In this document: positions 1-9,500 of the stretch, one piece after another
Numbering within the stretch: the stretch's first letter is position 1
Layout of the letters: each line of letters begins with the position of its first letter
Assembly (NCBI GenBank): GCA_028288025.1
Contig: JAQBOM010000031.1
Coordinates: forward strand, 62,001-126,000
Source of the DNA: Mucilaginibacter sp.
Lineage (GTDB): Bacteria > Bacteroidota > Bacteroidia > Sphingobacteriales > Sphingobacteriaceae
Direction of reading: 5' to 3'
Length of the DNA: 64,000 nt
The notes under the pieces: generated by a model
Seen by the model: the letters and a program-made list of their open reading frames with translations, nothing else
Databases searched by the model: none
What the model was told of the DNA's origin: nothing
Translations under genes and position numbers: made by a program

Positions 1-416
1 ATAACCTGCATGTGCAGGTAGTGGCACACTCCTGTAAAATGGTCGATGCCCCGTATGTTCCCGTATTTGCCGGACGACAGTCCGGTTAAGGCCACTTTCT
101 TGTCGTAAAAACTATCGGGAAGGTCGCAGGCGTCAATAAATACTTTTAAAACGCCGGGGAAACTGCCATTGTATTCGGGAATGACGAACAGGAATTTTTG
201 TGTTTGTGTAACGATTTTCTGTATCGGTGCAAATTCAGCACTTCGTTTGCCGTACATGTCAGTTGCGATCAGGCTTGCAGGCAGTTCGGTCAGCGACAGT
301 AACCCGGCATCCAGGCCTTTTTCATGCAATTTTTTTTGATAATACTGTGCCAGTTTAAGTGTTGAGCTTGCAGGCCGGTTAGTTGATGATATGATGGTAA
401 CCACGGGGAGAGACAA
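1..416 (-). CDS. NAD(P)H-dependent FMN reductase family protein (partial, C-terminus off the window)
   Basis: Minus-strand reading frame that is open to the window edge, so the C-terminal part is missing. The N-terminus reads VVTIISSTNRPAS, the flavodoxin-like beta1-loop with the T-x-R-x-x-S type FMN phosphate-binding segment of NADPH-dependent FMN reductases. Further on it has VIPEYNGSFPGVLKVFID, which matches the family's PEYN-G-x-PG-LK-x-x-ID flavin-contact motif. The product is expected to be a cytosolic quinone, azo or FMN reductase. The start is uncertain: TTG at 416 gives MSLPVVTI and GTG at 404 is the next option. No ATG lies close upstream in frame. It is divergent from parA. Confidence 0.8.
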   Translation of the reverse strand, partial: MSLPVVTIISSTNRPASSTLKLAQYYQKKLHEKGLDAGLLSLTELPASLIATDMYGKRSAEFAPIQKIVTQTQKFLFVIPEYNGSFPGVLKVFIDACDLPDSFYDKKVALTGLSSGKYGNIRGIDHFTGVCHYLHMQV

Positions 417-419
417 TTG

Positions 420-552
420 TTGAATTAGTGAGTTAGTGAATTAATGATTGGCCTTTTAGCAGCCTAAAAACATAACCATGCAAAGTAAATCAATAATTTA
501 TTAATTCGCTAAATCACTAATTAATTACCGTAATTCACTAATTCACCAATTA
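420..552. repeat. Intergenic word-repeat dyad (word about TTAGTGAA)
   Basis: The gap between the FMN reductase and parA holds iterations of the word ATTAGTGA on the left (about 422-448) and its inverse, TCACTAAT-type words, on the right (about 497-552). The two arms can form an imperfect hairpin with a loop near 450-496. It belongs to the same class as the dyads at 3958, 15927, 16250, 16508 and 28508, each of which uses a different word. Confidence 0.6.
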
Positions 553-625
553 AACTTGTTTGTAACTCACCCAAACCTGTGGATTTCCGAATTATTTAAA
601 TATGTATCTTTAACGCGGAGAAAAA

Positions 626-661
626 TTTGATGGAAGTAGAAATTTCGATTGCTATATTTCG
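626..661 (+). promoter_or_regulatory. Candidate parA promoter
   Basis: TTTG at 626-629 and TATATTTC followed by G at 653-660 resemble the Bacteroidota -33 TTTG / -7 TAnnTTTG promoter. The spacing of 23 nt is somewhat longer than the usual 19-21. It would start transcription about 35 nt upstream of the parA ATG. Inference from motif only. Confidence 0.35.
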
Positions 662-702
662 TTATTTCCTGAACCCTTTTATAAAATTCTTTAATATATA
701 AA

Positions 703-1506
703 ATGAGTAAAATTATCGCTTTAGCCAATCAAAAAGGCGGTGTTGGGAAAACTACATCGTCGATAAACCTGGCTGCAAGTTTGGCCGTGCTTGAGTTTAG
801 AACATTATTGGTTGATGCAGATCCGCAGGCCAATTCAACATCGGGCATTGGTTTTGACCCAAGGAATATTAAAAACAGCATTTACGAGTGCATCATCAAT
901 CAGATTGATCCGCATGATGCCATCCAAAAAACCGATACCCCTAACCTCGACCTGCTGCCCGCCCACATTGACCTGGTAGGCGCCGAAATTGAGATGATCA
1001 ACCTGGCCGACCGGGAATATAAGATGAAAGCTGTACTTAACAGCATTCGCGATGAGTACGACTTTATTATAATTGATTGCTCTCCGTCACTTGGCCTTAT
1101 CACCATTAACGCCCTAACTGCTGCCGACTCGGTGATCATCCCTGTGCAATGCGAATATTTTGCACTTGAGGGCCTGGGTAAATTGTTGAATACTATCAAA
1201 ATTGTTCAATCGAGGTTAAATACGGCGTTACAAATTGAAGGCATACTGTTAACCATGTACGATGTAAGGCTGCGCCTGTCGAACCAGGTGGTTGAAGAAG
1301 TAAGAACCCATTTTGAAGATATGGTTTTTGATACCATCATCCAGCGTAATACCCGTTTAAGCGAGGCCCCAAGCTTTGGTGTATCTGTAATTATGCACGA
1401 TGCTACCAGTAAAGGGGCCGTAAACTATCTTAACCTAGCCCGCGAAATTATACGTAAAAACGGTTTGGTTAACACCGAAACCGCGGCAAATATCGAAACA
1501 GTATAA
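703..1506 (+). CDS. parA: ParA family chromosome-partitioning ATPase
   Basis: 267-residue Walker-type ATPase of the ParA/Soj family. It binds DNA non-specifically as an ATP dimer and drives origin segregation with ParB. The deviant Walker A motif KGGVGKTT is at residues 11-18, the A-prime motif DADPQ at 38-42 and the Walker B segment FIIIDCSPSLG at 121-131. Length is typical of chromosomal Soj, with no N-terminal HTH extension as found in plasmid ParAs. ParB follows after 3 nt, so the two are co-transcribed. No parS-like palindrome was found within the window. Confidence 0.96.
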   Translation: MSKIIALANQKGGVGKTTSSINLAASLAVLEFRTLLVDADPQANSTSGIGFDPRNIKNSIYECIINQIDPHDAIQKTDTPNLDLLPAHIDLVGAEIEMINLADREYKMKAVLNSIRDEYDFIIIDCSPSLGLITINALTAADSVIIPVQCEYFALEGLGKLLNTIKIVQSRLNTALQIEGILLTMYDVRLRLSNQVVEEVRTHFEDMVFDTIIQRNTRLSEAPSFGVSVIMHDATSKGAVNYLNLAREIIRKNGLVNTETAANIETV

Positions 1507-1509
1507 CAA

Positions 1510-2409
1510 ATGACCACAGAAAAAAGAAACGCTTTGGGAAGAGGGTTAAGCGCCCTGTTGAATGATTCTGAAAACGTATATACAAATAAAAATAACTTAT
1601 CCGAGGGCGCAGAAGTGACCAGCATGGGGTCGGTCAATGATATCAGGTTATCCGAAATTGAGGTCAACCCATTTCAACCCCGCACTGATTTTGATGAGCA
1701 GGCATTAGCCGAATTAGCCGATTCAATAAAATTGCAGGGCCTTATTCAACCTATTACGGTAAGGCGTTTAAATGCGCATAGCTACCAGCTAATATCTGGC
1801 GAACGCCGCTTTCGTGCTTCGAAGCTTGCGGGTTTAACACAGGTTCCGGCTTATGTACGCACTGCCAATGACCAGCAAATGCTTGAAATGGCGCTCATCG
1901 AAAACATTCAGCGCGAAAACCTGAACGCCATCGAAGTAGCCATAAGTTTTCAGCGCATGATAGAGGAATGCAGCCTGAAGCAGGAAGAACTGGGCGAGCG
2001 GGTAAGCAAAAACCGCTCAACCGTTACCAATTATCTTCGCCTGTTAAAGCTCCCTCCTGCTATCCAGGCTTCTATTCGCGACGGGCAGATCAGTATGGGC
2101 CACGCGAAGGCGCTGATAACGATTGAAGATCCTTCAAAACAAATATATATCCATCAGCATATTATAAAGCACGGTTTATCCGTTCGTAAAACGGAGGATA
2201 TGGTTCGTGAATTGCAACAAGCCCCGGTGAAAAAGGAAAGTAAACAGCCCGCGGTATCGTTCCAGATCCAAAAGATCCAGGATGACCTGGCCTCTAAATT
2301 CAGTGCCAGGGTAAAACTTAAAATGGGCGGCCAGGGTAAGGGGACGATCGAAATACCGTTTTTATCGGAAAACGATCTGAGCCGTATCCTCGAAATGCTG
2401 GATTGGTAA
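1510..2409 (+). CDS. parB: ParB family partition protein / CTPase
   Basis: 299-residue ParB. The N-terminus carries the ALGRGLSALL motif that contacts ParA. The ParB/Srx CTP-binding domain follows with NPFQPR (53-58), GERRFRAS (97-104) and ENIQRENL (131-138). After it come a helix-turn-helix around 150-190 and a C-terminal dimerisation domain ending at the stop. It loads at parS sites as a CTP-dependent clamp and stimulates ParA. It starts 3 nt after parA and is followed by DUF5683, dapB and lepB on the same strand, a gene order common in Bacteroidota. Confidence 0.96.
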   Translation: MTTEKRNALGRGLSALLNDSENVYTNKNNLSEGAEVTSMGSVNDIRLSEIEVNPFQPRTDFDEQALAELADSIKLQGLIQPITVRRLNAHSYQLISGERRFRASKLAGLTQVPAYVRTANDQQMLEMALIENIQRENLNAIEVAISFQRMIEECSLKQEELGERVSKNRSTVTNYLRLLKLPPAIQASIRDGQISMGHAKALITIEDPSKQIYIHQHIIKHGLSVRKTEDMVRELQQAPVKKESKQPAVSFQIQKIQDDLASKFSARVKLKMGGQGKGTIEIPFLSENDLSRILEMLDW

Positions 2410-2446
2410 CCGTAAATCTTTACCGGCGAAGTTTTTTATACATACG

Positions 2447-3133
2447 ATGTTTAAATATCTGCTCTTATTTTTATTTTTTGTTTCACTAACTTTTGCCGCT
2501 TTGGCGCAAAAGCCCGATACGTCGATAGCCAAAAAAACAATGGCAAAAGACACCCTCGTGTCGACGAAACATGATACCATTGTAACGCGGTCAATGATGC
2601 CAAAGGTTAAAAAGGAAAAAATATACCATCCCGATAGCACACATAGTCCGCACACTGCCATTATGCACTCGCTAATCATCCCCGGGTGGGGCCAGGCATA
2701 CAACCACAGCTGGTGGAAGATACCATTAATTTACGGGGGCTTTGGTATACTGGGATATTCGTATATATCGAACCAAACCAATTTAAACGAATTCCTGGCA
2801 CTGTCTCATTACAGGGAGTTTGGCATACCGCCTAAACCTACCGACACATATTATCGGCAAGCCGTGTTATACGCCAGTGTATCCAGCCAGTCTATTTATG
2901 ATGCAGCCGATCTTTACCGCCGTAACCGCGATATCGTGATATTAAGCTTTGCGGCCGTGTGGGGCATACAGGTGATCGAGGCATACATTCAGGCGAAGTT
3001 TATTCATAGCTATTCAATTGACAGCAATTTGAGTATGCGGGTAAGTCCTGGATTTTTGAACCAACCAGTGTATGCCCAAAATTTTACAAATTCATATATT
3101 CCGGGTATAAAAATTACCTTTGCACTCAGATAA
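2447..3133 (+). CDS. DUF5683 domain membrane/exported protein
   Basis: 228-residue protein beginning with a signal peptide (hydrophobic LLLFLFFVSLTFAALA, probable cleavage near AQK). A polar linker follows, then the DUF5683 core with SLIIPGWGQAYN near residue 85 and two probable membrane segments. This family is known from its fixed place between parB and dapB in many Bacteroidota. Its biochemical function has not been established and nothing in the sequence suggests catalysis. The 37-nt gap from parB and same orientation suggest one transcription unit. Confidence 0.85.
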   Translation: MFKYLLLFLFFVSLTFAALAQKPDTSIAKKTMAKDTLVSTKHDTIVTRSMMPKVKKEKIYHPDSTHSPHTAIMHSLIIPGWGQAYNHSWWKIPLIYGGFGILGYSYISNQTNLNEFLALSHYREFGIPPKPTDTYYRQAVLYASVSSQSIYDAADLYRRNRDIVILSFAAVWGIQVIEAYIQAKFIHSYSIDSNLSMRVSPGFLNQPVYAQNFTNSYIPGIKITFALR

Positions 3134-3198
3134 TTAAGGCGCCGTCACTTTCCAGTTATTGGCCCGGTTCAAAACTTATCTAACAACAAAAAATTCCG

Positions 3199-3951
3199 AT
3201 GAAGATCGCATTATTAGGATATGGAAAAATGGGGAAGATCATTGAAAAGATCGCCATTGACCGCAAGCACGAAATCGTGTTAAAAATCGATTTGGATAAT
3301 CAGCACGAACTAACAACTGAAAATCTGCAAAAAGCCGATGTGGCTATTGAATTCAGCACACCAGTAACTGTATTGGGTAATATCGAAAAGTGCTTCAAGG
3401 CTGACGTTCCCATAGTTGTTGGCACAACCGGCTGGTACGATAAACTGGAACAGGTGAAGGAGCAAAGCCAACAAAATAACAATGCGTTGATCTATGCCAC
3501 CAACTTTAGCGTGGGTGTCAATATATTTTTCCATTTCAACCGGGTGCTCGCGAAGCTGATGAATAGGTACCCGTATTATGATGTACAGGTTGAAGAGATA
3601 CATCACACCCAAAAGCTCGATTCGCCAAGCGGTACCGCTATAACCATTGCCGAAGGTATAATTGAAAACCTCGATTCAAAAAAAGAATGGCTGAATGTGC
3701 TGACCTCGGATGGTGATGAAACCGCAGATGAAAACGCTAAACCAAACCAGTTGCTTATTGAATCATTCCGCATTGACAGTGTACCCGGAACTCATACTGT
3801 TCTGTATGATTCAGAAGTGGATACCATTGAAATTAAGCACACAGCACATAATCGCAATGGGTTTGCGCTAGGCGCCGTACTGGCCGCTGAATGGATACAG
3901 GATAAAAAAGGCTTTCATTCGGTTAATGATATGTTTGATTTTAGCACCTAG
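3199..3951 (+). CDS. dapB: 4-hydroxy-tetrahydrodipicolinate reductase
   Basis: 250 residues. It catalyses the NAD(P)H-dependent reduction step to tetrahydrodipicolinate in the diaminopimelate/lysine pathway, feeding peptidoglycan synthesis. The Rossmann dinucleotide motif GYGKMG is at residues 7-12 and VVGTTGW at about 73-79. The catalytic signature HHTQKLDSPSGTA is at 135-147, with the expected His135 and Lys139. Length is that of the short Bacteroidota DapB. It lies 65 nt after the DUF5683 gene and upstream of lepB. Confidence 0.95.
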   Translation: MKIALLGYGKMGKIIEKIAIDRKHEIVLKIDLDNQHELTTENLQKADVAIEFSTPVTVLGNIEKCFKADVPIVVGTTGWYDKLEQVKEQSQQNNNALIYATNFSVGVNIFFHFNRVLAKLMNRYPYYDVQVEEIHHTQKLDSPSGTAITIAEGIIENLDSKKEWLNVLTSDGDETADENAKPNQLLIESFRIDSVPGTHTVLYDSEVDTIEIKHTAHNRNGFALGAVLAAEWIQDKKGFHSVNDMFDFST

Positions 3952-3957
3952 AGGTGG

Positions 3958-4051
3958 AGAAGCAAGAAGCAAGAAGCAAGATAACTTCTAACGGCGAGTT
4001 TTAATTTATCTTGCTACTTGATACTCAATACTATTGCACCCGATACTTACT
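3958..4051. repeat. Intergenic word-repeat dyad (word about AGAAGCAAG)
   Basis: Three direct copies of AGAAGCA(AG) at about 3958-3982 are followed, after about 30 nt, by TATCTTGCTACTTGATACT and TCAATACTA words. The reverse complement of these (AGTATCAAGTAGCAAGATA) matches the left arm. It can form an imperfect hairpin in the dapB-lepB gap. Confidence 0.6.
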
Positions 4052-4081
4052 AATTAGATAATTATTCCCATTATTGTAAAT

Positions 4082-5221
4082 ATGAATTGGAAATTCTGGA
4101 ATAAAAAAAATAACCCGAAAAGAAAAAAGAAAAGCGCCACCCGCGAGTGGGTTGATGCCATAGTTTTTGCTGTAATTGCCGCCACGCTTATCCGCACCTT
4201 TTTTATAGAGGCTTACGTGATACCAACACCGTCGATGGAAAGGTCGCTGCTTGTTGGCGATTTCCTTTTTGTAAGCAAGGTAAATTATGGCCCCCGGGTT
4301 CCGATGACGCCGATCGCTTTCCCGTTTGCGCACCATACCATGCCATTGATCAATACCAAGGCTTACTGGGATGGAGTTAAAATACCATACTATCGTATCC
4401 CCGGTTTCAGCAATGTAAAAAAAGGCGACGTGGTGGTATTTAATTACCCGATGGATGCCGATTCGCCGCTATACCGGCCTGTTGATAAACGCGAGAACTA
4501 TATTAAAAGATGCCAGGGCGCACCCGGTGATACATTAAGCGTAGTTGACGCTCAGGTATACGTAAACCGTAAATCCATGCCAAATCCGCCGGGTGAGCAG
4601 ATAGAGTACACCTATTCAACCACCGGAATGGATATTAATCCGCAGATATATAAAGACCTGGACATTTCATTCTACGACCCGAACCGGCCTTCGGTAGCCA
4701 CCATGACAACACAATCGGCAGGCATTTTAAAGGGGTACTCTAACATTAAATCGCTTGCACCGGCTATCCAGCTAAAAGGTGCATCCGATCCGTTGAACCC
4801 TGTTTTCCCCTCAAAATATCCCATACACGTACAATTAACCAGCAAGCTGCCCGATTATAAATGGAACGTCGATAATTTCGGTCCCATCATCATCCCTAAA
4901 AAAGGCTGGACGGTAAAATTGGACAGCATGACTTTCCCGCTGTATGAACGCTGCATCGAGGTGTATGAGAACAACAAAGTACAGGTTGTTGGAAAAGATA
5001 TTTTGATCAACGGCAAAAAGTCTGACAGCTATACGTTTAAAATGAACTACTACTGGATGATGGGCGATAACCGTCATGATTCGGAAGATTCGCGCTACTG
5101 GGGTTTTGTACCCGAGGACCATATCGTTGGCAAAGCCCTGTTTATCTGGATGAGCTGGGACGATAACGGCTCGTTCTTTGGTAAGATCAGGTGGAGCCGG
5201 TTATTTAGAGGAATTCATTAA
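4082..5221 (+). CDS. lepB: Signal peptidase I
   Basis: 379-residue type I leader peptidase that cleaves Sec and Tat signal peptides at the inner membrane. A basic N-terminus (KRKKKS) precedes one transmembrane helix at about 24-45. The nucleophile box IPTPSM has Ser51. The general-base box RENYIKRCQGAPGD has Lys142. The conserved box MGDNRHDSEDSRYWG lies near the C-terminus. A roughly 150-residue insertion separates the Lys box from the final box, which is usual for the large Bacteroidota enzymes. It is the last gene of the parAB-dapB block and converges on the Ldh-type gene. Confidence 0.96.
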   Translation: MNWKFWNKKNNPKRKKKSATREWVDAIVFAVIAATLIRTFFIEAYVIPTPSMERSLLVGDFLFVSKVNYGPRVPMTPIAFPFAHHTMPLINTKAYWDGVKIPYYRIPGFSNVKKGDVVVFNYPMDADSPLYRPVDKRENYIKRCQGAPGDTLSVVDAQVYVNRKSMPNPPGEQIEYTYSTTGMDINPQIYKDLDISFYDPNRPSVATMTTQSAGILKGYSNIKSLAPAIQLKGASDPLNPVFPSKYPIHVQLTSKLPDYKWNVDNFGPIIIPKKGWTVKLDSMTFPLYERCIEVYENNKVQVVGKDILINGKKSDSYTFKMNYYWMMGDNRHDSEDSRYWGFVPEDHIVGKALFIWMSWDDNGSFFGKIRWSRLFRGIH

Positions 5222-5246
5222 GAACTTTTTACTACGACAAAAGCGC

Positions 5247-5318
5247 TGTCATGCTGAGCCCCGTCGAAGCACGTGCGTAAAGGCCGTCGCTCATGCTTCG
5301 ACGGGGCTCAGCATGACA
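5247..5318. repeat. 25-bp perfect inverted repeat (REP-like / bidirectional terminator) between convergent genes
   Basis: Arms at 5247-5271 and 5294-5318 are exact reverse complements (25 of 25). The core is CATGCTGAGCCCCGTCGAAG, and the 22-nt loop is partly complementary. It sits 25 nt after lepB and 3 nt before the stop of the convergent dehydrogenase, so it could terminate both. The CATGCTGAGC...CGTCGAAGCATG word resembles repetitive palindromes I recall as common in Sphingobacteriia genomes. Only one copy is visible here. Confidence 0.85.
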
Positions 5319-5320
5319 CC

Positions 5321-6403
5321 TTACCTTGCTTTTAAGCTACCCATCCCAAACCGAACTGCCAGTTCATTCAAATCATTCACAACCGCCTCAACCAGCGGTA
5401 TCCCATTTTTTTCCCTATCCGCCATTGCCTCCATTTCCGGCTCACCGGGGATAACCACTTTTTGGTTGGGATCAATTGTTGAGGCCGATTTAAAACGTGC
5501 GATCCAATTATCCAGGTGATTTTTAAAATCGTCAACCGGCCGGAAGCCGTCAACCCGCATGGCGCCCACAAAATGGCCGATACCTAACCCGACAGGATCA
5601 GCCGGGGGATCTAAAAATGCGACGAAGGGCGGCACCCAAGGCCCGTAATTAGCGCCGGATAAAACAGCCGAAAGAATATCAACCGTGGCGCTCAGTCCAA
5701 AACCTTTATGGCTGCCATGTTCATAATCGCTGCCCAGTGGCAATAGGGAGCCGCCGTGTTTCAAAGCATGCGGGTCTGTCGTATATTTTCCATCTGCATC
5801 CTGTATCCAGCCCTCAGGCACTTGCTTGCCTCTGCGTTGCGCGATCTCCAGCTTGCCATTGGCTGCCGCCGATGTGGCCATATCCATTATAACCGGTGGA
5901 TATTTCCCCGCCGGAAAGGCATAACACATAGGGTTGGTGCCCAGTAACCGTTCATTCGAAAAGGTTGGCGCTACAAGCGGGCTCGCGTTTGTCATGGCAA
6001 AGCCTATCATATCTTTTTCAGCCGCCATAAGCGCGTGGTACCCGGCAATGCCAAAATGATTTGAATTGCGGACAGCCACCCATCCCGAGCCATATTGCCC
6101 AGCTTTTTTTATAGCCAGGTTCATAGCGAACGGCGCTACTACCAGGCCTAATCCCGCGTCGCCGTCGACCGTAGCGGTGGTTGGCGTTTCATGCACTATG
6201 GTAATATTTGGTCGGGTATTAATGCGCTTATTTTCCCATAAGCGCACATAGCCGGTAAGGCGCGCAACACCGTGTGAGTCGACGCCGCGGAGATCCGCCA
6301 ATAGCAATACATCTGTAGCTAATGCAGCATCGTCTGCATTGCAGCCCATTGAGAGGAATATATTTCGGGTAAAGTCGCGTAAAGCGGATGGATCAACAAG
6401 CAT
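5321..6403 (-). CDS. Ldh family (malate/L-lactate/ureidoglycolate-type) NAD(P)-dependent dehydrogenase
   Basis: 360 residues of the type-2 malate/L-lactate dehydrogenase family, which uses a non-Rossmann NAD(P) fold. Family signatures include the N-terminal LADLRGVDSHGVARL (active-site His region), NSNHFGIAGYHAL in the centre and the C-terminal GSDYEHGSHKGFGLS segment. The substrate cannot be told from sequence: malate, lactate, ureidoglycolate, sulfolactate and keto-lactam reductases all share this fold. It is a single gene. A perfect TATATTTG box lies 5 nt before the ATG, suggesting a very short or absent leader. Confidence 0.88.
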   Translation of the reverse strand: MLVDPSALRDFTRNIFLSMGCNADDAALATDVLLLADLRGVDSHGVARLTGYVRLWENKRINTRPNITIVHETPTTATVDGDAGLGLVVAPFAMNLAIKKAGQYGSGWVAVRNSNHFGIAGYHALMAAEKDMIGFAMTNASPLVAPTFSNERLLGTNPMCYAFPAGKYPPVIMDMATSAAANGKLEIAQRRGKQVPEGWIQDADGKYTTDPHALKHGGSLLPLGSDYEHGSHKGFGLSATVDILSAVLSGANYGPWVPPFVAFLDPPADPVGLGIGHFVGAMRVDGFRPVDDFKNHLDNWIARFKSASTIDPNQKVVIPGEPEMEAMADREKNGIPLVEAVVNDLNELAVRFGMGSLKAR

Positions 6404-6408
6404 AAAAG

Positions 6409-6416
6409 CAAATATA
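6409..6416 (-). promoter_or_regulatory. -7 box TATATTTG just ahead of the Ldh-family start codon
   Basis: Exact match to the Bacteroidota -7 consensus TAnnTTTG, separated from the ATG by only CTTTT. Transcription would begin at or within a base or two of the start codon. No clear -33 TTG was found at the normal distance. Confidence 0.4.
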
Positions 6417-6528
6417 AAACAATACCTGTTAACGCCTGCTTTGGCGGATAATCTGCCTGGTTTTCTTTTTAGTTACAATTAGTGCGATTTGAAACAATTT
6501 ATAATGGTTTATTGTAATTAAGTAGTCT

Positions 6529-9500
6529 ATGAAAAGAAATCTACTTATTGTCATTCTGCTCTGCGTATTTTCCAAAACATACAGCCAGTCTTGTACTTTA
6601 AATGTAGATATCACAGCCTCAAGCCCGGCCATTTGTTCCGGCAACTCGGTTACGTTAACGGCAGCTGCCTCCTCAGGTACGCCTGCCTATACATATGCCT
6701 GGAACACGGGTGAAACAACGGCATCTATCGTCGTAAATAAAGAAGGCACGTATACAGTCACGGTAAGTGATAAAACGGCCGGCTGTAAACCGGTTGTCCG
6801 GAGCATAACCGTCTCCGCCGCGCCAACGCCATCTGCGCCTACTGCCGCGAGTACATCCACCTGCCCGAACGGTACCGCTACCCTCAAAGCAACCGCCCCC
6901 GGCGGGGCTTACCAATGGTATGATGCTCCCACTGCGGGAACACTTTTAGCATCGGGCGATACATATACCACGCCGCCTTTAACTTCAACCACAACCTATT
7001 ATGTACAAACATCGAGCGGGCAATGCACCAGCGCACGGACTGCAGTTACGGTTAGCATTGTAAGCACCCTGGGTGTTGCGGGGGCTTCTGTTTGTTCGGG
7101 AAATGTTGCGACCCTATCAGCCAGCGGCGCGACAACCTACCAATGGTTCGACGCGGCCACGGGAGGCAACCAGGTTGGTTCGGGCCCTACCTATACCACG
7201 CCGCCTTTGTCGGCCACTACTACCTACTATGTAGTAGGTTCAGGCAATGGTTGTACCAGCGGCCGTACTGGTGTTACAGCCACGGTTACATCTACGCCGC
7301 AAGCGCCCACTGCACCGGGTACATCGATATGTTATGGGGGAACGGCAAGCCTTTCGGTTACATCATCAACAGCTGGTTTACAAATTGATTGGTACAATGT
7401 ACCGACCGGCGGCACCCCGCTCATTACCAGTCCTGATTATACTACACCGCCGCTAACCGCTACCACAACTTACTACGTCCAGGCCTCGGCCAATGGATGT
7501 ATCAGTTCGCGCACAGCGGTAACAGTTAACGTAAGCAGCCAGCAGCAGGCACCCACGGCCAGCGGCGCCACCATTTGTTCAGGCACAAGTGCTACCTTAA
7601 CTGCATCGGGTTCGGGTGGCACGTATAACTGGTATAATTCACCGTCCAGCCAAAAGCCGCTGGGCACCGGCGCAACTTTTCAAACCCCGGTATTAACAGC
7701 GTCAACCACATTTTATGTTGAGTCCGCCAGCGGTACTTGTAAAAGCTCGCGCACAACGGTAACCGTTACGGTAAACAAGGCAGTGCCTGCTCCGACGGCT
7801 GCCGGGCAAATCGTTTGTTCAGGCAGCTCCGCAACGCTAACCGCTACTGCTCAAAGCGGAACCTTTGAATGGTATGATGCCACGACGGGGGGCACCTTGC
7901 TCGCCAGCACCGCCGCTTATACAACGCCGCCAATAACTACAACTACAACCTATTACGTGCAATCGGTGTCGTCGGGCTGCGCCAGCCCCAGAACAGCTGT
8001 CCAGGTATCAGTTATGGCTGCCCCTTTGGCTCCCGCAGCCGCGGGTGCTACAATATGTTCGGGTAACACCGCGACAATAGCTGCTACCTCGTCGGGCGGA
8101 AGTTTTCAATGGTACGATGCCGCAACCGGCGGAACGTTGCTGGCATCAACCCAAGCGTATACAACGCCATCGTTAACGGCAACTACAACCTATTATGTAC
8201 AAGATATATCCACCAACGGGTGTGCCAGCTCCCGAACGGCGGTTACGGTTACTGTTACCCCTAACCCAACCCAGCCTACGGCTTCAGGTACCACCATCTG
8301 CGGTGGCACTACCGCCAGCTTAACAGCGAATGCATCCGGCGGTACTATTGAATGGTATGATGCCGCTAACGGTGGCAACAAAGTGGCCACAGGCAGCAAT
8401 TTTACAACACCTGCGTTATCGGTTACTACAACATATTATGTACAAAATACATCAGGCCAATGTTCAAGCCCGCGTACGGCGGTTACCGTAAACGTTACCA
8501 ATGTACCTAATCCCGAGTTCCAATATTCATCCGGGACTTTTTGCCCATCTGGCCCCAACCCCACTCCGGTGATCAATAATCCTGCGGGTGGAACTTTTAG
8601 CGCCTCGCCGGCAGGCCTGGTGATTAATGCCAATACGGGCCAGATCAATTTAAGCGCGAGCGCACTGGGCAACTATACCGTCTCCTTCGCCAGCAACGGC
8701 ACATGTGCGAACGTCACTACGGCTCAAATTGCTATCGCAACCACGCCCAATGCCCAGTTTTCATACGCGGGCCCATATTGCCAGGACGGTACAAATCCAT
8801 TACCTACCTACCCGGCGGGGCCAAATCCTGGCGTATTTAGCGCCGCCCCGGCGGGATTGGTTTTCGTTAATACCAGCACCGGTGAAATAAATTTGGCCAA
8901 AAGCACGCCAGGTACTTATACTGTAACCAATTCAATTGCGGCAAGCGGCTCGTGCCCTGCAAGTACCGCTACCAATACAGTAACCATTAGCCAGGCTGCA
9001 GCGATAAACGCAGGGGCGGATCAAACAGTTGGCACCGGCACCAAAGTGCAATTGGCGGGTTCGTTTTCGGGGGCGTCGGGCGTTATATGGTCGGGCGGGG
9101 CGGGTTCCTTTTCAAACTCATCTTCGCCAACGGCCATTTATACGCCGGCGGCGGGCGAAACATCCGTGACTTTAACATTAACCACGGCTAATTCCGCCGC
9201 GCCATGCGGGCCAAAATCGTCAAAAGTTACCATAACTATCGGGAATCCGCCATCGTCGCCAACCGCTTCAGGCACTACCGTTTGCGCAGGAAGCCAGGCA
9301 ACCCTGGTAGCTACCGCACCGGGAGGCACGTACCAATGGTACGACGCCCCTACCGGTGGCAACCTGTTGTCGACCGGCGCGGTGTATACAACTCCGCCGT
9401 TAACAGCTACCACTTCGTATTACGTACAAGCTACCGTGAACGGGATACCGGGCAATCGCACACAGGTGACAGCCACAGTTAATGCGGTTCCTGTAGCGCC

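Noticed and set aside
5178..5519. 113-residue ORF across the 25-bp palindrome
   Set aside because: It overlaps two convergent genes' ends and the palindrome; the sequence is not protein-like.
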